This document shows, piece by piece, positions 34,440-45,289 of a stretch of 64,000 nucleotides of DNA. The stretch is from Boswellia sacra (Eukaryota > Streptophyta > Magnoliopsida > Sapindales > Burseraceae). Below the pieces are notes generated by a model. The model had not been told where the DNA came from. It ran no database searches and saw nothing but the letters and a program-made list of their open reading frames with translations. Within the stretch, counting starts at the first letter, position 1, and each line of letters opens with the position of its first letter. The DNA lies in NCBI GenBank assembly GCA_013180625.2, contig SNVD02014110.1, forward strand, positions 496,001 to 560,000. The letters are read 5' to 3'. A program made the translations under genes and the position numbers.

Positions 34440-35300
34440 ATTTGTGCGTCATTTAAAGTTCTACTTGCATAGTATATCATATAAGGCTTACCTTCTCTTC
34501 TTTGTCATAAGAGAACACCAACAACATAATTGCTCGTATCACACATCAATTCAAAAAGGAAGGACCAATAAGAAGATTGCATAATTGGAATAGTTGTTAA
34601 AAGTCCAATTAACTTATTAAAGACATTTTGACATTCTTGAGCCTGTTCAAAAGAACTTTCTTTTACTAAGAGATTACAAAGAGGTTTAGATACAGCATTG
34701 AAGTTTCTTGTAAACCTCCTATAAAATCCAACAGACCCTAAAAATGAACGGACCTTTTTGACCTTTTTTAGTGGAGGCAAATGGAAATCAATTCCACATT
34801 TGCTTCGTCCACTTTAATTCTCTTGGAAGACATCATATGACCTAAGACAATCCCTAAGGTAACTATATAATGAAAATTTTCCTAATTCAAAACAAGACTT
34901 TTTTCTTCACACCCTTTTAGGACTTTTTCAAGTGTTCAGGACAATTATCAAAAGAATTTCCAAAGCTAGTTAAATCATCCAGAAAAACTTCTAAACAATG
35001 CTCAGCCATGTCAGTAAAAGTACTTAACATACATCTTTGAAAAGTGGCTATAGCATTATAAAGTCTAAATGGCATCCTTCTAAATGCAAAGTGCCGAAAG
35101 GGCATGTGAATGTGGTCTTTTCTAGGTTTTCAAGTGCAATGAGAATTTGGTAATAACTTGAGTAGCCATCAAGATAGCAATAGTAGGAATGCCCTGCTAC
35201 TCCTTTTAAAATTTGGTCAAAGAATGGTAAGGAAAAATGATCTTTTCTAGTGACAACATTTAATTTTTTATAATGAAAATGCACATCCTTTAACTAGATG
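34440..35300 (-). pseudogene. Reverse transcriptase and start of RNase H of the Athila-type element
   Basis: Segments KKLNVVTRKDHFSLPFFDQI and YYCYLDGYSSYYQILIALEN (35100-35284), then FRRMPFRLYNAIATFQRCML and VFLDDLTSFGNSFDNC (34917-35075), then FLGSVGFYRRFTRNF (34690-34740) follow the gypsy RT order. The YxDD box is present as FLDD (about 34975-34986). The chain is cut by frameshifts. Confidence 0.88.
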
Positions 35301-36209
35301 AGACTTGGTTGACAATTATTCACCCTTTTCATTTTTTACTATTGTAATACTAGACTTCTTAATAATTTCTTTATCGAGAGCAAGTGAGGAATAAGGTAAG
35401 TTGATAGTAGTACTTAAAAGGCATAAAAATATAATTGGGTGGACTTTAAAGACATAGAAGGCATTAACCCCTTAATTTGTACATATATAATCCATTTAGA
35501 AGAAAATGCCAAAATATCACAACAACCTCAAAGAAGATTAAATCCACATATGAAAAAGGTCATTAAGGCTGAAGTTTTTAAACTACTTGATGTGGGAATT
35601 ATCTACCCTATTTCGGATAGTAAGTGGGTATGTTTGATTTTCTTCAAGATATGCGCATTTTAATCTTTCAAGTAAAGGCTTCAATTCTAACTTGGGAGCT
35701 TCCTCTTCCTTGCTTTCATTCAATCATCCCACTTTTTCAAATCATGGTTTCGAGCCTTTATTTTTCATTACCTATGTACAATCCAGTAAGGAGATATATT
35801 AGAAGATCAGGCTTTGTATACTTGATTCTAATTAATTGACTAAACAGGTTTCTAAAGGGTCAGAAAAACTCTCTTTTTGGATATGGTCTTTCACAACAGT
35901 TTTAATCATATGCTTTCTCATTTCCATCTTCTTTTTCATGTGGTTGCTTCCACATATTAAAAACATTAAGCTCTAGTGTCATATTCTTAATGACAACTTC
36001 ATGACTCCATTCCTGCAATTAATCGAAGCATTAGAAGTTGCTAAAAATGGATGCCCTAAAATAACAGAAATTGAATTACATACTTTTATCAGTTATTAAA
36101 TCCATAGGATATGTGAATTTATTGACTTGAACTAACACATCTTTAACTATTCCTCTTGGTAGTTTAATTGATTTTTCAGCAAGCAAAAGAGTCACAGAAG
36201 TTGGTTTTA

Positions 36210-36500
36210 ACTCACCTAGATTGATTTTTCAAAAAAATTGAATATATATGAAAGCAAATTCGCACTAGCACCAAGATCAAGTAAAAAAACTGAATATGAA
36301 AGCAAATTCACACTAGCATCAAGATCAAACAAAACTTGTTCAACTTTACGATCTCCAATAATGTATGAAACTGTAAGACAACTAGGATTCTTATATTTCA
36401 TAGCATTATTCTTATGAAGAATAGCACTTACTTGTTCAGCTAGAAAAGCCTTCTTGTTCACATTTAATTTTCTTTTCACAGTACACAAATCTTTCAAAAA
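36210..36500 (-). pseudogene. Protease region of the Athila-type element with duplicated active-site segment
   Basis: Reads VEQVLFDLDASVNLLSYSVF followed at once by LLDLGASANLLSYIF. These are two tandem copies of the segment that should hold the D-L-G-A-S catalytic motif, from a ~60-bp DNA duplication (about 36228-36345). The N-terminal copy has DLDAS and the second DLGAS. A retropepsin has only one such site per chain. Confidence 0.75.
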
Positions 36501-38060
36501 TTTGGCATAAGAAGGTACCTATTTAATCACATCTAGTAAGGGAATATTGACCTTTACCTATTTGAAAATTTTAAAAATTTCGGAATTGTGGTTTGGCTTC
36601 TTATGAGTGGTTAATGTTTGAGGAAATTGAGGCGTAAGTGGGGATTTAGTTTCTTCTTCGCTAGGTATTGATTTGGTTACCTCTTCCTTACACTTAGAGA
36701 TCGATAAATCTCCTTTCTCATAAGGTTTAGGAATGTGTTTTTTGACAATCTTACCATTGAGAATGGTCATGACTGATTTGGCTTGGTCCACATAATGGCT
36801 ATTTGAACTATCTCCACTTGAATTAGTTTGATCTTTACGGTTTTGCAATGTTTGAGAAGGAAATTTTTATTTTTCTTGGATACTAAATAGAGATGCAAAT
36901 TTTGCAAGAACGTCTGTCAAATTTGCTAATGTTTGAGCAGTTTGACTATTAAGAGTCTCTTGATATGCAATGAATGAATACAATATTTCTTTAAGATCCT
37001 TCTTAGGAGAAGGAACACGTGATGCATAATCATGAGGATTTTAAAAATTTTGATGTGTTTGAAAAGGGACTTGTGAAGATTGTGCATGATTGTTGTTCTT
37101 CTAACTAAAATTTAGGTGATTTCTCCAACTAGGATTATAGTTTTGTGAGTATGGATTGTGATTTGGCCTTTTGAAATTATTTAAGATATTGGCTTATTCA
37201 TAGAAACATTCCCTAAAGTAGGCAAAGTTGGGCAATCATTGGCAGGATGGTCACTAGTATTTCAAATGTGACAGACAATGTCTTGAACAGACTTCAATTC
37301 ACCACTCTTTTTCATTTTTAAAGCCTCGACTTTTCTAACTACAGATGCATATTTGGCCTGAAGGCCATGGTCTTTCCTAATATTATAAATGCCTTTACTG
37401 GATGTCGAGGGTGGGATTTTGCTTGAAACCCCATAGGTTCTAGCAGTGTCCCAATTTTTGGCTTTTTTTGCTAGTAAGTCTATATAGTCAATTGCTTCCT
37501 CTAGGTCTTTATCTCCAAGTTGCCCGTTACATATTAATTTTACTAATTGCTTATCTTGAGGTGTTAACCCTTCATAGAAATTTGAAATTAGTCTCCAAGT
37601 CTCAAGACCATGATAGGGACAGGTATTAAGTAATTCTTTATACCTAGCCCAACATTGGCGAATGATCTTTCTTGGTTTTTGAGTAAAAGTAGTGATTTGC
37701 CTTTTAAGAGAATTTGCTCTATGGGAATGAAATTTTTTTCTTCAAAAATTGTTGTTGATCTCATCCCATGAACTAATAAAACATGACCTCAAATTTTGTA
37801 GCCATGTTTTGGCTTTATTTTTTAAAGAAATAGGAAAAAGTTTTAATCTAATGGTGTTTATACTACAATTTAGGTCACTGTAGGAGTTACACATGTCTTC
37901 AAAGTTTTTAAAGTGTGAATATGGATTCTTCATATCAAGGCCATGAATGGTGGGTAAAATTTCAATGAAACTTGGTTTGATGTTGAAATAGATTACATCA
38001 GGAGGAAAAACAAAACAAGATGATGCACTAATTCTTACCGGATTCATGTAGTCTCTAAGT
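36500..38060 (-). pseudogene. gag: Gag of the Athila-type element
   Basis: The clearest part (37742-38047) reads IHGLDMKNPYSHFKNFEDMC and RLKLFPISLKNKAKTWLQNL, the Retrotrans_gag core of Athila-like elements. A downstream piece (36558-36848) is lysine/serine-rich and resembles the variable linker. Stops and frameshifts separate the parts, and no intact zinc finger was found. Confidence 0.8.
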
Positions 38061-38297
38061 TTTCTCAGTTGGTTTTGGTCATTTTATTGGGAATGTTGTC
38101 CCTTTCATCTGTAAGTCTCTTAACTGGATTGTTGGCCATGTTTTCTAAAAAGGATGATGTTTTCTAACAAGTCTACCACTAGATGTGCATGACCAAATTT
38201 TCATGCAGTTAAAAGAAAAGATGAAGACACAACAAGAAAAATTAAGATCTAAATGAGAAAAAGAAAATATTTACAATTTTGTACACCAAATTTTACC

Positions 38298-38322
38298 TTC
38301 TCCGACAACTACACCAAAAACT
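38298..38322 (-). other. Decayed primer-binding site of the Athila-type element
   Basis: Read on the minus strand after the LTR: tttttggtgtagttgtcgga, then gaagg. It resembles the tRNA-Asp-type site TGGCGCCGTTGCCGGGGA of Athila elements. Most differences are C-to-T or G-to-A, the pattern left by methylated-cytosine decay. Confidence 0.6.
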
Positions 38323-39827
38323 TGATACATAAAAAAAAGGATTATCTCCCAAATTAGGAGTGTCAAAGTAATAAACTCAGTAAGACCAGGGTTCATCCAC
38401 AAGAAAGGGGATTTAGCGGTACAAAACAAGGGTAAACAAATATGATATGAATAATTCAAATAAATAATAAGATAGTGTTAATAATAATAAATAAAAATAG
38501 TAGGTGGTATGACCGACCATTCAAATGTAAAACAAAGATAATAAGTGGTAAAATCTACCATAACAATTGGAAGATCCATTTCATAAACAGTAAATGAGAA
38601 TAAATGAGATAAGCAAGTAATAGAAATCAACTCAAAACAATGAAAGCTAAGGTTAGGGGATCCTCTCTTGATACATCAAATGAAGATAAACTAACCCCTT
38701 TTATGACTCAATTAGAGTCCACATATCAAGGAGGTTCCAATAGAAAATTATATCAATTAAGCCCATTTTAGTTATATGGATTATATTTGTTTAATTACCA
38801 ATATTTATACATCTTCTCGTAAATGGGTTCAAGCATCTAATGTACCAATCACCATATGTCTACAACAAATTAAGGTTCCTAACTATACTTATGTCGGTAA
38901 GGGAGAACCATATGACGTCTAGAAAGGATCCAAGCACTTGATGTGTCAAGGATTATCTATAATGTATCAAGACCTCCATTTTACAAGTGGTGTCAAGATT
39001 GATTAAAAAAATAACCATGTAATATATAATATAAACAACACAAGATTATGATTTTAAGCATATATCAAAGGATTAGAAAATCCTTATTCTCATATCAAGA
39101 GTTTCACCATTTCACCTCAGCAAAAGAGAACTTAATGGAACATTATGCAAGAAAGAAAATAAATTGTAAGAAGAAAATGATTTATCAATAATATTAAGAG
39201 AACAAAACACAATAGAGAAAACACAACATTAAAAGTTCTTAACCAAAAGCCAAGATGCCCCGTCACAACTTCATCTATCTATAGATACATTGAAGGGGCA
39301 GAATTATCAAATTACAAAGGAGGCAATTGTTGACAATTTGGACAATCATGTGCACCGACTTTGGCCACCAATTTTGACATTGAAATATTCATAATTTTGA
39401 TCACATGTCTTCATGAAAGTTGTAGATATTTCTTTTAGATTTCTAGAACACTTTGAATCATATGATTTGGATACGTATTTCAAGAGATATGGTCAAAATG
39501 CAGAGGCATGGTCAGGCTGGGCTAAAATTATAGATAGATTCTCTTCAAGCCCAATTTTGGTCCAATAAACGCCCAAATTTCATGATTCTTGTGAAATATA
39601 ATTTTGTAGAAAATTTAATTAGCTTTCCACCAAATCAAGATTTGTATCATTATGATCTATAAATAGAAAGTTATACCCATTCTACCAAACCTACATCAAA
39701 AATTGAAATTAACCAATTCAAAAGTTGCAAAAACTATAAATATGTTTAAGTTGAGAAATTTAATGACACTATTAGTATAATATGATTATTAAACTCTTAT
39801 TAAATGTACACATTTAAGTGTTCATCA
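38323..39827 (-). repeat. LTR of the Athila-type element (5' LTR in element orientation)
   Basis: 1505 bp, begins tgatacataaaa and ends gttcatca on the plus strand. It is the partner of 28544-30047 and lies next to the primer-binding site. Confidence 0.9.
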
Positions 39828-40450
39828 CCAAGCTGGCTCACAAAAGCTATTACACATTTATTGGGCTTTTATTATCAGATAAAAGATAAGCCTAATCTCT
39901 AAAGTGACTTGGACTCTGAGTTAAACAAGATAATTATCTAGGATATTATTTTGATTAATAATTTGATAATTATCTTTCCTAATGGGATAAAAGATAAGTT
40001 ATAATCCCATATTAATTAGGATTTTAATGGAATATCAATTCCCTAAGAGTTAGGGTTTGAAACGTGAATCTCTCTAGTTAATTATGGTTCTTGCGTTTTT
40101 TATTTTGATTAATAAAAAAACTGAAAACGTGAGATAGAAAAAAAAAATAAGTTCATGTAAACTCTAGAGAAGAAACACAAGAGAGAGAAAAAGAAAAATA
40201 GTAGAGAAAAAAATCTAGCTTTTTCTAGATTGGTTTATTCAATCTCTTTAGTAATTTCTTTTGGCTTTTCTTGTAGAATCTAAGGTGTCCACACAACTGT
40301 TCTTCTGTAGAGTGCTTTAGAGTGATAGCCAAGAAGATTGAGTGGTTTGAAACAATAGGTACACTTTTTAATTACATAAATAGCATCATAATGAGGAATT
40401 AATGATCTAATTTTGTTTTATGCTTCTGCTGAATTTTATTAAAAATTATT

Positions 40451-40600
40451 GAATGATACCTATTCTTATATGTGTGGCACTTGATGTGTTTTTGGAAAAA
40501 CTAAAAGAAGTCTATACATGCAACTATTTTCGCAATCTAAACATAAAACACAATTTATGAACCATATTGTAATCAAACAAGAACAAATTTTGGAATAACT

Positions 40601-40641
<41 letters not shown>

Positions 40642-40817
40642 CGTGATGAACCACACTGTCCTCTACAAAGGCATATGAATAAAACATTATTTACATAATA
40701 AACAAAATAGTAAGCAAACATATATTTTAGAAGGTTCTTATAAAGTACTATTGATAATAAATCAAGTTGCCAATTAGACAAATAATAGAATATATGAGAC
40801 GGTCTTTGGCTTTAGAT
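40451..40817. other. Short flank with a (TA)n microsatellite
   Basis: AT-rich; a TA dinucleotide run occupies about 40602-40640. No gene. Bounded on the right by the inverted copia LTR. Confidence 0.55.
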
Positions 40818-41342
40818 TGTTGGGAATATTTATAATAAATTTAAATATAATAAATCAAAAAACAATAATATCATCAAAACAATAGTATAGAAAATTAAAT
40901 AACATGTATAAAGTAGAAGAGAGATGAGAAATGTAAGGCTTGAGCACTTAGGAGATATGTTAAAGGTATTATACTAAACCCAAAGAGTCCTCTCTTGTGC
41001 GGGTAATATCAGTACTCAAGAGTTTCGAGATACAACCTAATGCTTACAACCTATCTCCTTTATTAGCATAATCACCAGAAGAAAATAACTCGTCTTTATA
41101 TGTCACGGTTGCTCAAAAACATAGAAAACACTCAAAGTATATTGCCATTGTATTAGAACCTTAAAACTCCTTTATACAGTAGTCTTCTAGCTTGGGTAAG
41201 TTAAAAATTAAATCTCTTATAACTCCTAGGCCATATTGTTCTTAATAAAAACATGTATGTTACAAATAATAAGTTTTGTAACTCATGTTTTTATTGTATT
41301 TGTAACTCTTGAAATTAATCTCAAATTAAAATGTGTAGCTCA

Positions 41343-41389
<47 letters not shown>

Positions 41390-41410
41390 CTAAACCTTTT
41401 ATCTCCAACA
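40818..41410 (-). repeat. Copia LTR in inverted orientation, with a (TA)n expansion
   Basis: Read on the minus strand from 41410 it begins tgttggagataaaaggttt and follows the sequence of the plus-oriented LTR at 62786-63332 (ggagttataagagatttaa, tcctaggagttat, then a TATA-like region), ending ...atattcccaaca at 40818. A (TA)n run at about 41345-41385 replaces a short unique stretch. Flanking 5-mers (tagat left, gtatt right) do not match, so it is not a clean solo LTR. Confidence 0.7.
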
Positions 41411-41479
41411 GTATTTATTTTATATATTATGCATGAATTTATACTTTATATTTCCTTTGCTTTTAAATATTTTAGTTAA

Positions 41480-42500
41480 AAGAAAATGAATAAGATTTAG
41501 GAAGCAAATAGTGTAAAACCTGAAAAATTTAATAGGCAAAATTTTAGGAGATGGGAGAGACAATTGAGATTTTGGCTTACTGTTATAGGTTTAGTATCAG
41601 TAATTGAACTAATTAGTCATTCTAGTGAACCATCTAGTCAACCTAGCAACAAATTTGCACTCCAAAAAGCCTTTAGTTCTACATCCACTTCCTCTACTTA
41701 AATATCAAAAAGGGAGATAGACTATCATTTCCACAATAGAATATTAAGTGCTTTATCATATCAACTCTATGATGTTTATCAGACTACCAAAAATGCCATA
41801 GATTTATGGAATACTCTTGAAGCCATTTATAGGATAGAAGACACTAGTCTAGATAGATTTGCTATATGAAATTTTAATCTGTACAGAATGGCAGATTCTA
41901 AACCTATTAGAGATCAAATTCATGAGTTCCAAGATAAGAGTTAAGAAAAATGATACCACTCTTAGTGAAGACTTTAAGGTGTCATGTTTAATAGGAAAGT
42001 CACCTCCTAGTTGGTTTGAATTTTTTCAAATCTTTAAAACATATTTAAGGAAGTTTTTCCATGGCACAGGTGATTATCTCACTTACAATTGAAGAAAATA
42101 ATCGAGCTGGTACTATTAATGAAAATGAAACTACTAAGGTAAATTTAGTAATTGAAAACACAGGAGATTTCAAGAACAATAAGAGAAATAGTTTTTACCC
42201 TAGAAAATGAAGCCTTAAGAATAACAATAACCAAAATATTGGACCTCAGAATTTTAATGGCAAAGGAGATGGGATTTGCTATTTTTGTCAAAGACTAATA
42301 ATATGGCAAAGGATTGCTATCACAAGAAGACGGAAGCTTACAAATCTATGCCTAAGCAACATTATAAAGTTAAAAATGATCAAGTTCATGTCTTAAATGA
42401 AGGAAATCCAATTGAACTAAATGAATCTCTCATTAGATATAATAATTCTACTTCATTGAGTGTTAATTTTACTTATGAAAATAATGATTGGTGACTAGAT
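41480..42500 (+). pseudogene. gag: Copia gag remnant
   Basis: Reads KPEKFNGQNFRRWQRQLRFW and, further on, ALSYQLYDVYQTTKNAIDLW and LEAIYRIEDTSLDRFA, typical of the UBN2-type copia gag. Near 42270-42350 is ICYFCQR followed by a broken zinc knuckle (DCYHKK). In-frame stops interrupt it repeatedly. Confidence 0.8.
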
Positions 42501-42879
42501 TTAGGTGTGAATATTCATGTTTGTTCTGATAAAAGTTATTTTAAAAATTATCAGAACTCAAGTGGAGGAAGTGTGATATTGAATTGAAAATGACCTCTAA
42601 AAAGACTTTTAACTCTTAAGGAAGTGTGATATGTGCTTAAAGTGAGAAAAAATCTTGTTAGTGGGTCTTTTTTAATCCAACAAGGATATGAAATTGTTTT
42701 AGAGTCTAATAAAGTTGTAATCTCTACAAACAATGTATTTGTGGGTAAAGGTGATGCATTTGATAGTTTATTTAACTTGAATAATGTTTCGAGATCTATT
42801 AAAGTTTCCAAAGTTTTTTCTTTTAAAATTTTGAAACTTATAATATTTGGCATGGGAGACTTGGACATATATCTTTGAA

Positions 42880-43450
42880 GAAAATTAAAAGAATAATGGA
42901 TCTTGATTTAGTGACTAAAGCCACAATTGAATTTAAATATAGACGTGAGATTTGTGTTCAAGTTAAACAACCTAAGAAGCTTTATAAGTCAGTTGATAAG
43001 ACAACCTGAATTTTAGAACTTATACATAGTGATGTTTGTGATTTTAGTCGATCATCTACTAGACGAGGAAATAGGTATTTTATAACATTTATTGATGATT
43101 GTTCTAAATGTTGTTCTGTGTACTTGATTAGAACTAAGGATGAGGTGTTTGATAAATTTAAAGTATATAAAAATAAGGTAGAAAATCAATTAGAGAAAAA
43201 GGAAAAAGAAGCTTAGATCTTGTAGAAGAGGTGAGTATACTTCAAGTGCTTTAAGTACTTTTTGTGAAGAGAATTGAATTATTCATGAGTTAATTCCATC
43301 TTAGTCACCAAAATCTAATGGGTTTGCTAAGAGGAAGAATAGAACTTTAATAGATATGGTAACTTCTATGTTGTTAAGCTCTAGTCTATCAGAGAATTTG
43401 TAAAGGGGAAACAATATTATCCGATGTTTCATATTGAACAGGATAACGAT
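42880..43450 (+). pseudogene. Copia integrase remnant
   Basis: Contains IHSDVCDFSRSSTRRGNRYF and ITFIDDCSKCCSVYLIRTKD (about 43020-43140), then SPKSNGFAKRKNRTLIDMVT (about 43308-43370). These are the D, D and E-region blocks of copia integrase; at the usual G(V)AERKNR the E is changed (FAKRKNR). Broken by stops. Confidence 0.82.
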
Positions 43451-43649
43451 TAAGGACTTAGAGGAAACTCCCTATGAAATTTAGAAAAGAAGACTTCCTA
43501 ATCTTAATTAAAGTCCTTAGAGTGTGGTGGTGCTTAGCTAAGGTTAGTATACCCGAATCTAGATGAAGAAAACAACAGATGCAATCTTTGTTGGACATGC
43601 CCAAAATTATAGTGCAAATAGATTTTAGTTGTAAATTATGATGTTAGTG

Positions 43650-44700
43650 GAATGTCTAATAACACAATCATAGAAGCTAGAGAAGCTACTTATTTTGAAG
43701 ATATTTTTCATTTTAAAACTAGAGTTCAAAAAACAATTTATGGTCCATCTACATCAATTAATAATGAGAAAATGCTTACTAATTTTTTAGTTGATGAACC
43801 ACAAGTTAAACTTAGAACGAGTAAAAGACCTAGAAAAGAAGAGAATTTTAGGGAAGAATTTTATAATTACTTGATAGGGGGAGATCCTAGTTCTTATAAT
43901 AAAGTTATAACTTCCATTGATGTACCTTTTTGGAAGGAAGTTATACATAATACTGAATTTGAATCTATAATTCAAAACAACATTTGGGTTTTTAGTGGAT
44001 ATTTCACCTAGGAACAATGCAATATATTGTAAATGGGTCTTCAAAAAGAAGTTGAAACCGGATAGTACTATAGATAAGTATAAGGCAAGGCTAGTAGCAA
44101 AAGGATTAACACAAATAGAAGGAATATATAGATTGTTTTGATACTTACTCACCAGTTTCTAGTATTATAATAATTAGGATTTTGGTAGCTTCAGCATCTA
44201 TACATAATTTAGTTATTCGTCAAATAGATGTAAAGACCGCTTTTCTAAATGGAGATTTAGATTAAGAAATTTATACAAAACAACCTAAAGGTTTTATAGT
44301 GAAATAACAAGAACACAAAGTATGCAGTTGGTTAAGTGTCTTTATAATCCAAAGCAAGCTCCAAAGCAATAGCATGAGGAGTTTAATGAAGTGTTTTTAA
44401 GATTAGCGAACATGATAAGTGTGTATATTATAAGGAGATTAATGGAGCACATGCTATTTTGAATTTGTATGTAGGTGATATTTTGATTTTTCAATCAAAT
44501 TTGAAGATAGTAAACAATGTGAAGTCTAATTTATCTAGAAGCTTTGATATGAAAGATTTAGGTGAGGCAAATGTGATTCTAGGTATAAGAATAAAGAAGA
44601 CTTCAAAGAGCATTACTCTAGATCAACAAAGTTCCATTCAAAATATTCTAAAAAAGTTTAGATACTTTGATTCCAAGCCTATAACTACTCTTTTATGATC
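43650..44700 (+). pseudogene. Copia reverse transcriptase remnant, catalytic box altered
   Basis: Includes KWVFKKKLKPDSTIDKYKAR and LVAKGLTQIEG (about 44030-44120), the start of copia RT, and LNLYVGDILIFQSNLKIVNN (44459-44520). The usual YVDD is YVGD (one base change), removing a catalytic Asp. Several stops lie between the blocks. Confidence 0.85.
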
Positions 44701-44729
44701 CTAAGATAAAGAAGAATCAAGAAGAACTA

Positions 44730-45284
44730 GTGTCTCAGTTTAGGTATTTGCAAATTATAAGATCTTTGATGTATATAACAAACAAAACTATGCCTAATAT
44801 ATCATATGCAGTAGGAAGGCTTAGTAGATATACTAATGATCCTAGTGAAAAGCATTGGCTTGCATTAAAAAGAGTAAAAATCTTAGAGGAACAAATGATT
44901 ATTCTTTGTGCTACAAAAGATTTTCAAATGTTATTGAAACGTATAGTGATGCAAATTGGATTACAGATAATGTAGATGTTAAGTCTATAAGTGGTTAGTT
45001 ATTTCTTTTAGGAGGAGCAGCTATATATTGGGGTTATAAAAACAAGTCTTGATTTCAAGAAGTATTATGGAGTCTGAACTCATAGCTTTAGACATTACTT
45101 GTAAAGAAGCTGATCAAGAGTCTCTTTATAGACATACCTTTGGTGGTTAGAAATATATCTTTTATTTCTATACAATGTGATTGTAAGGCAGTTATAGAAT
45201 TGGTAAAGCAAACTCACACCAACAAAAAGATGAGCAGATATATAAGAGTGAGATACAAGTATATAAGAAGTATTTTAGGCAGTG
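44730..45284 (+). pseudogene. Copia RNase H remnant, left part
   Basis: Reads QIIRSLMYITNKTMPNISYA and VGRLSRYTNDPSEKHWLALK (44750-44870), then QTHTNKKMSRYIRVRYKYIR (45208-45270). The reading is cut by the gypsy insertion after 45284 and continues at 62105. Confidence 0.85.
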
Positions 45285-45289
45285 CCATT

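Larger units (their letters stand above)
28544..39827 (-). mobile_element. Athila-type Ty3/gypsy element, degenerate, with a LOG pseudogene inside
   Basis: Two ~1.5-kb direct LTRs (28544-30047 and 38323-39827) end in TG/CA (tgacacat or tgatacat ... gttcatca). Flanking 5-mers are ccagg (28539-28543) and ccaag (39828-39832), a 4-of-5 target duplication. On the minus strand the order is primer site, gag, protease, RT, RNase H, integrase, then about 2.8 kb before the 3' LTR. This is gypsy order, and gag and primer site resemble the Athila lineage. All genes carry stops and frameshifts. LTR divergence is clearly visible, so the insertion is old. Confidence 0.9.
22367..40450 (+). repeat. Old copia-type LTR split into three pieces by later insertions
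   Basis: Pieces: 22367-22768, 27914-28543 and 39828 to about 40450. The first opens tgttagatctatacc, a common start of copia LTRs. The last has the T-rich tail with tatgcttctgctgaatttta that often ends them. The middle and last pieces share features of one AT-rich LTR (gggctcatagtgg, attaattaggattttaat). Removing the CACTA element (TSD CTA) and the Athila-type element (TSD ccagg/ccaag) makes the pieces contiguous, about 1.65 kb in all. The right end is approximate and no flanking target duplication was found. Confidence 0.45.

Noticed and set aside
40599..41436. Peptides with YIYIYIYI runs
   Set aside because: Products of (TA)n microsatellites.
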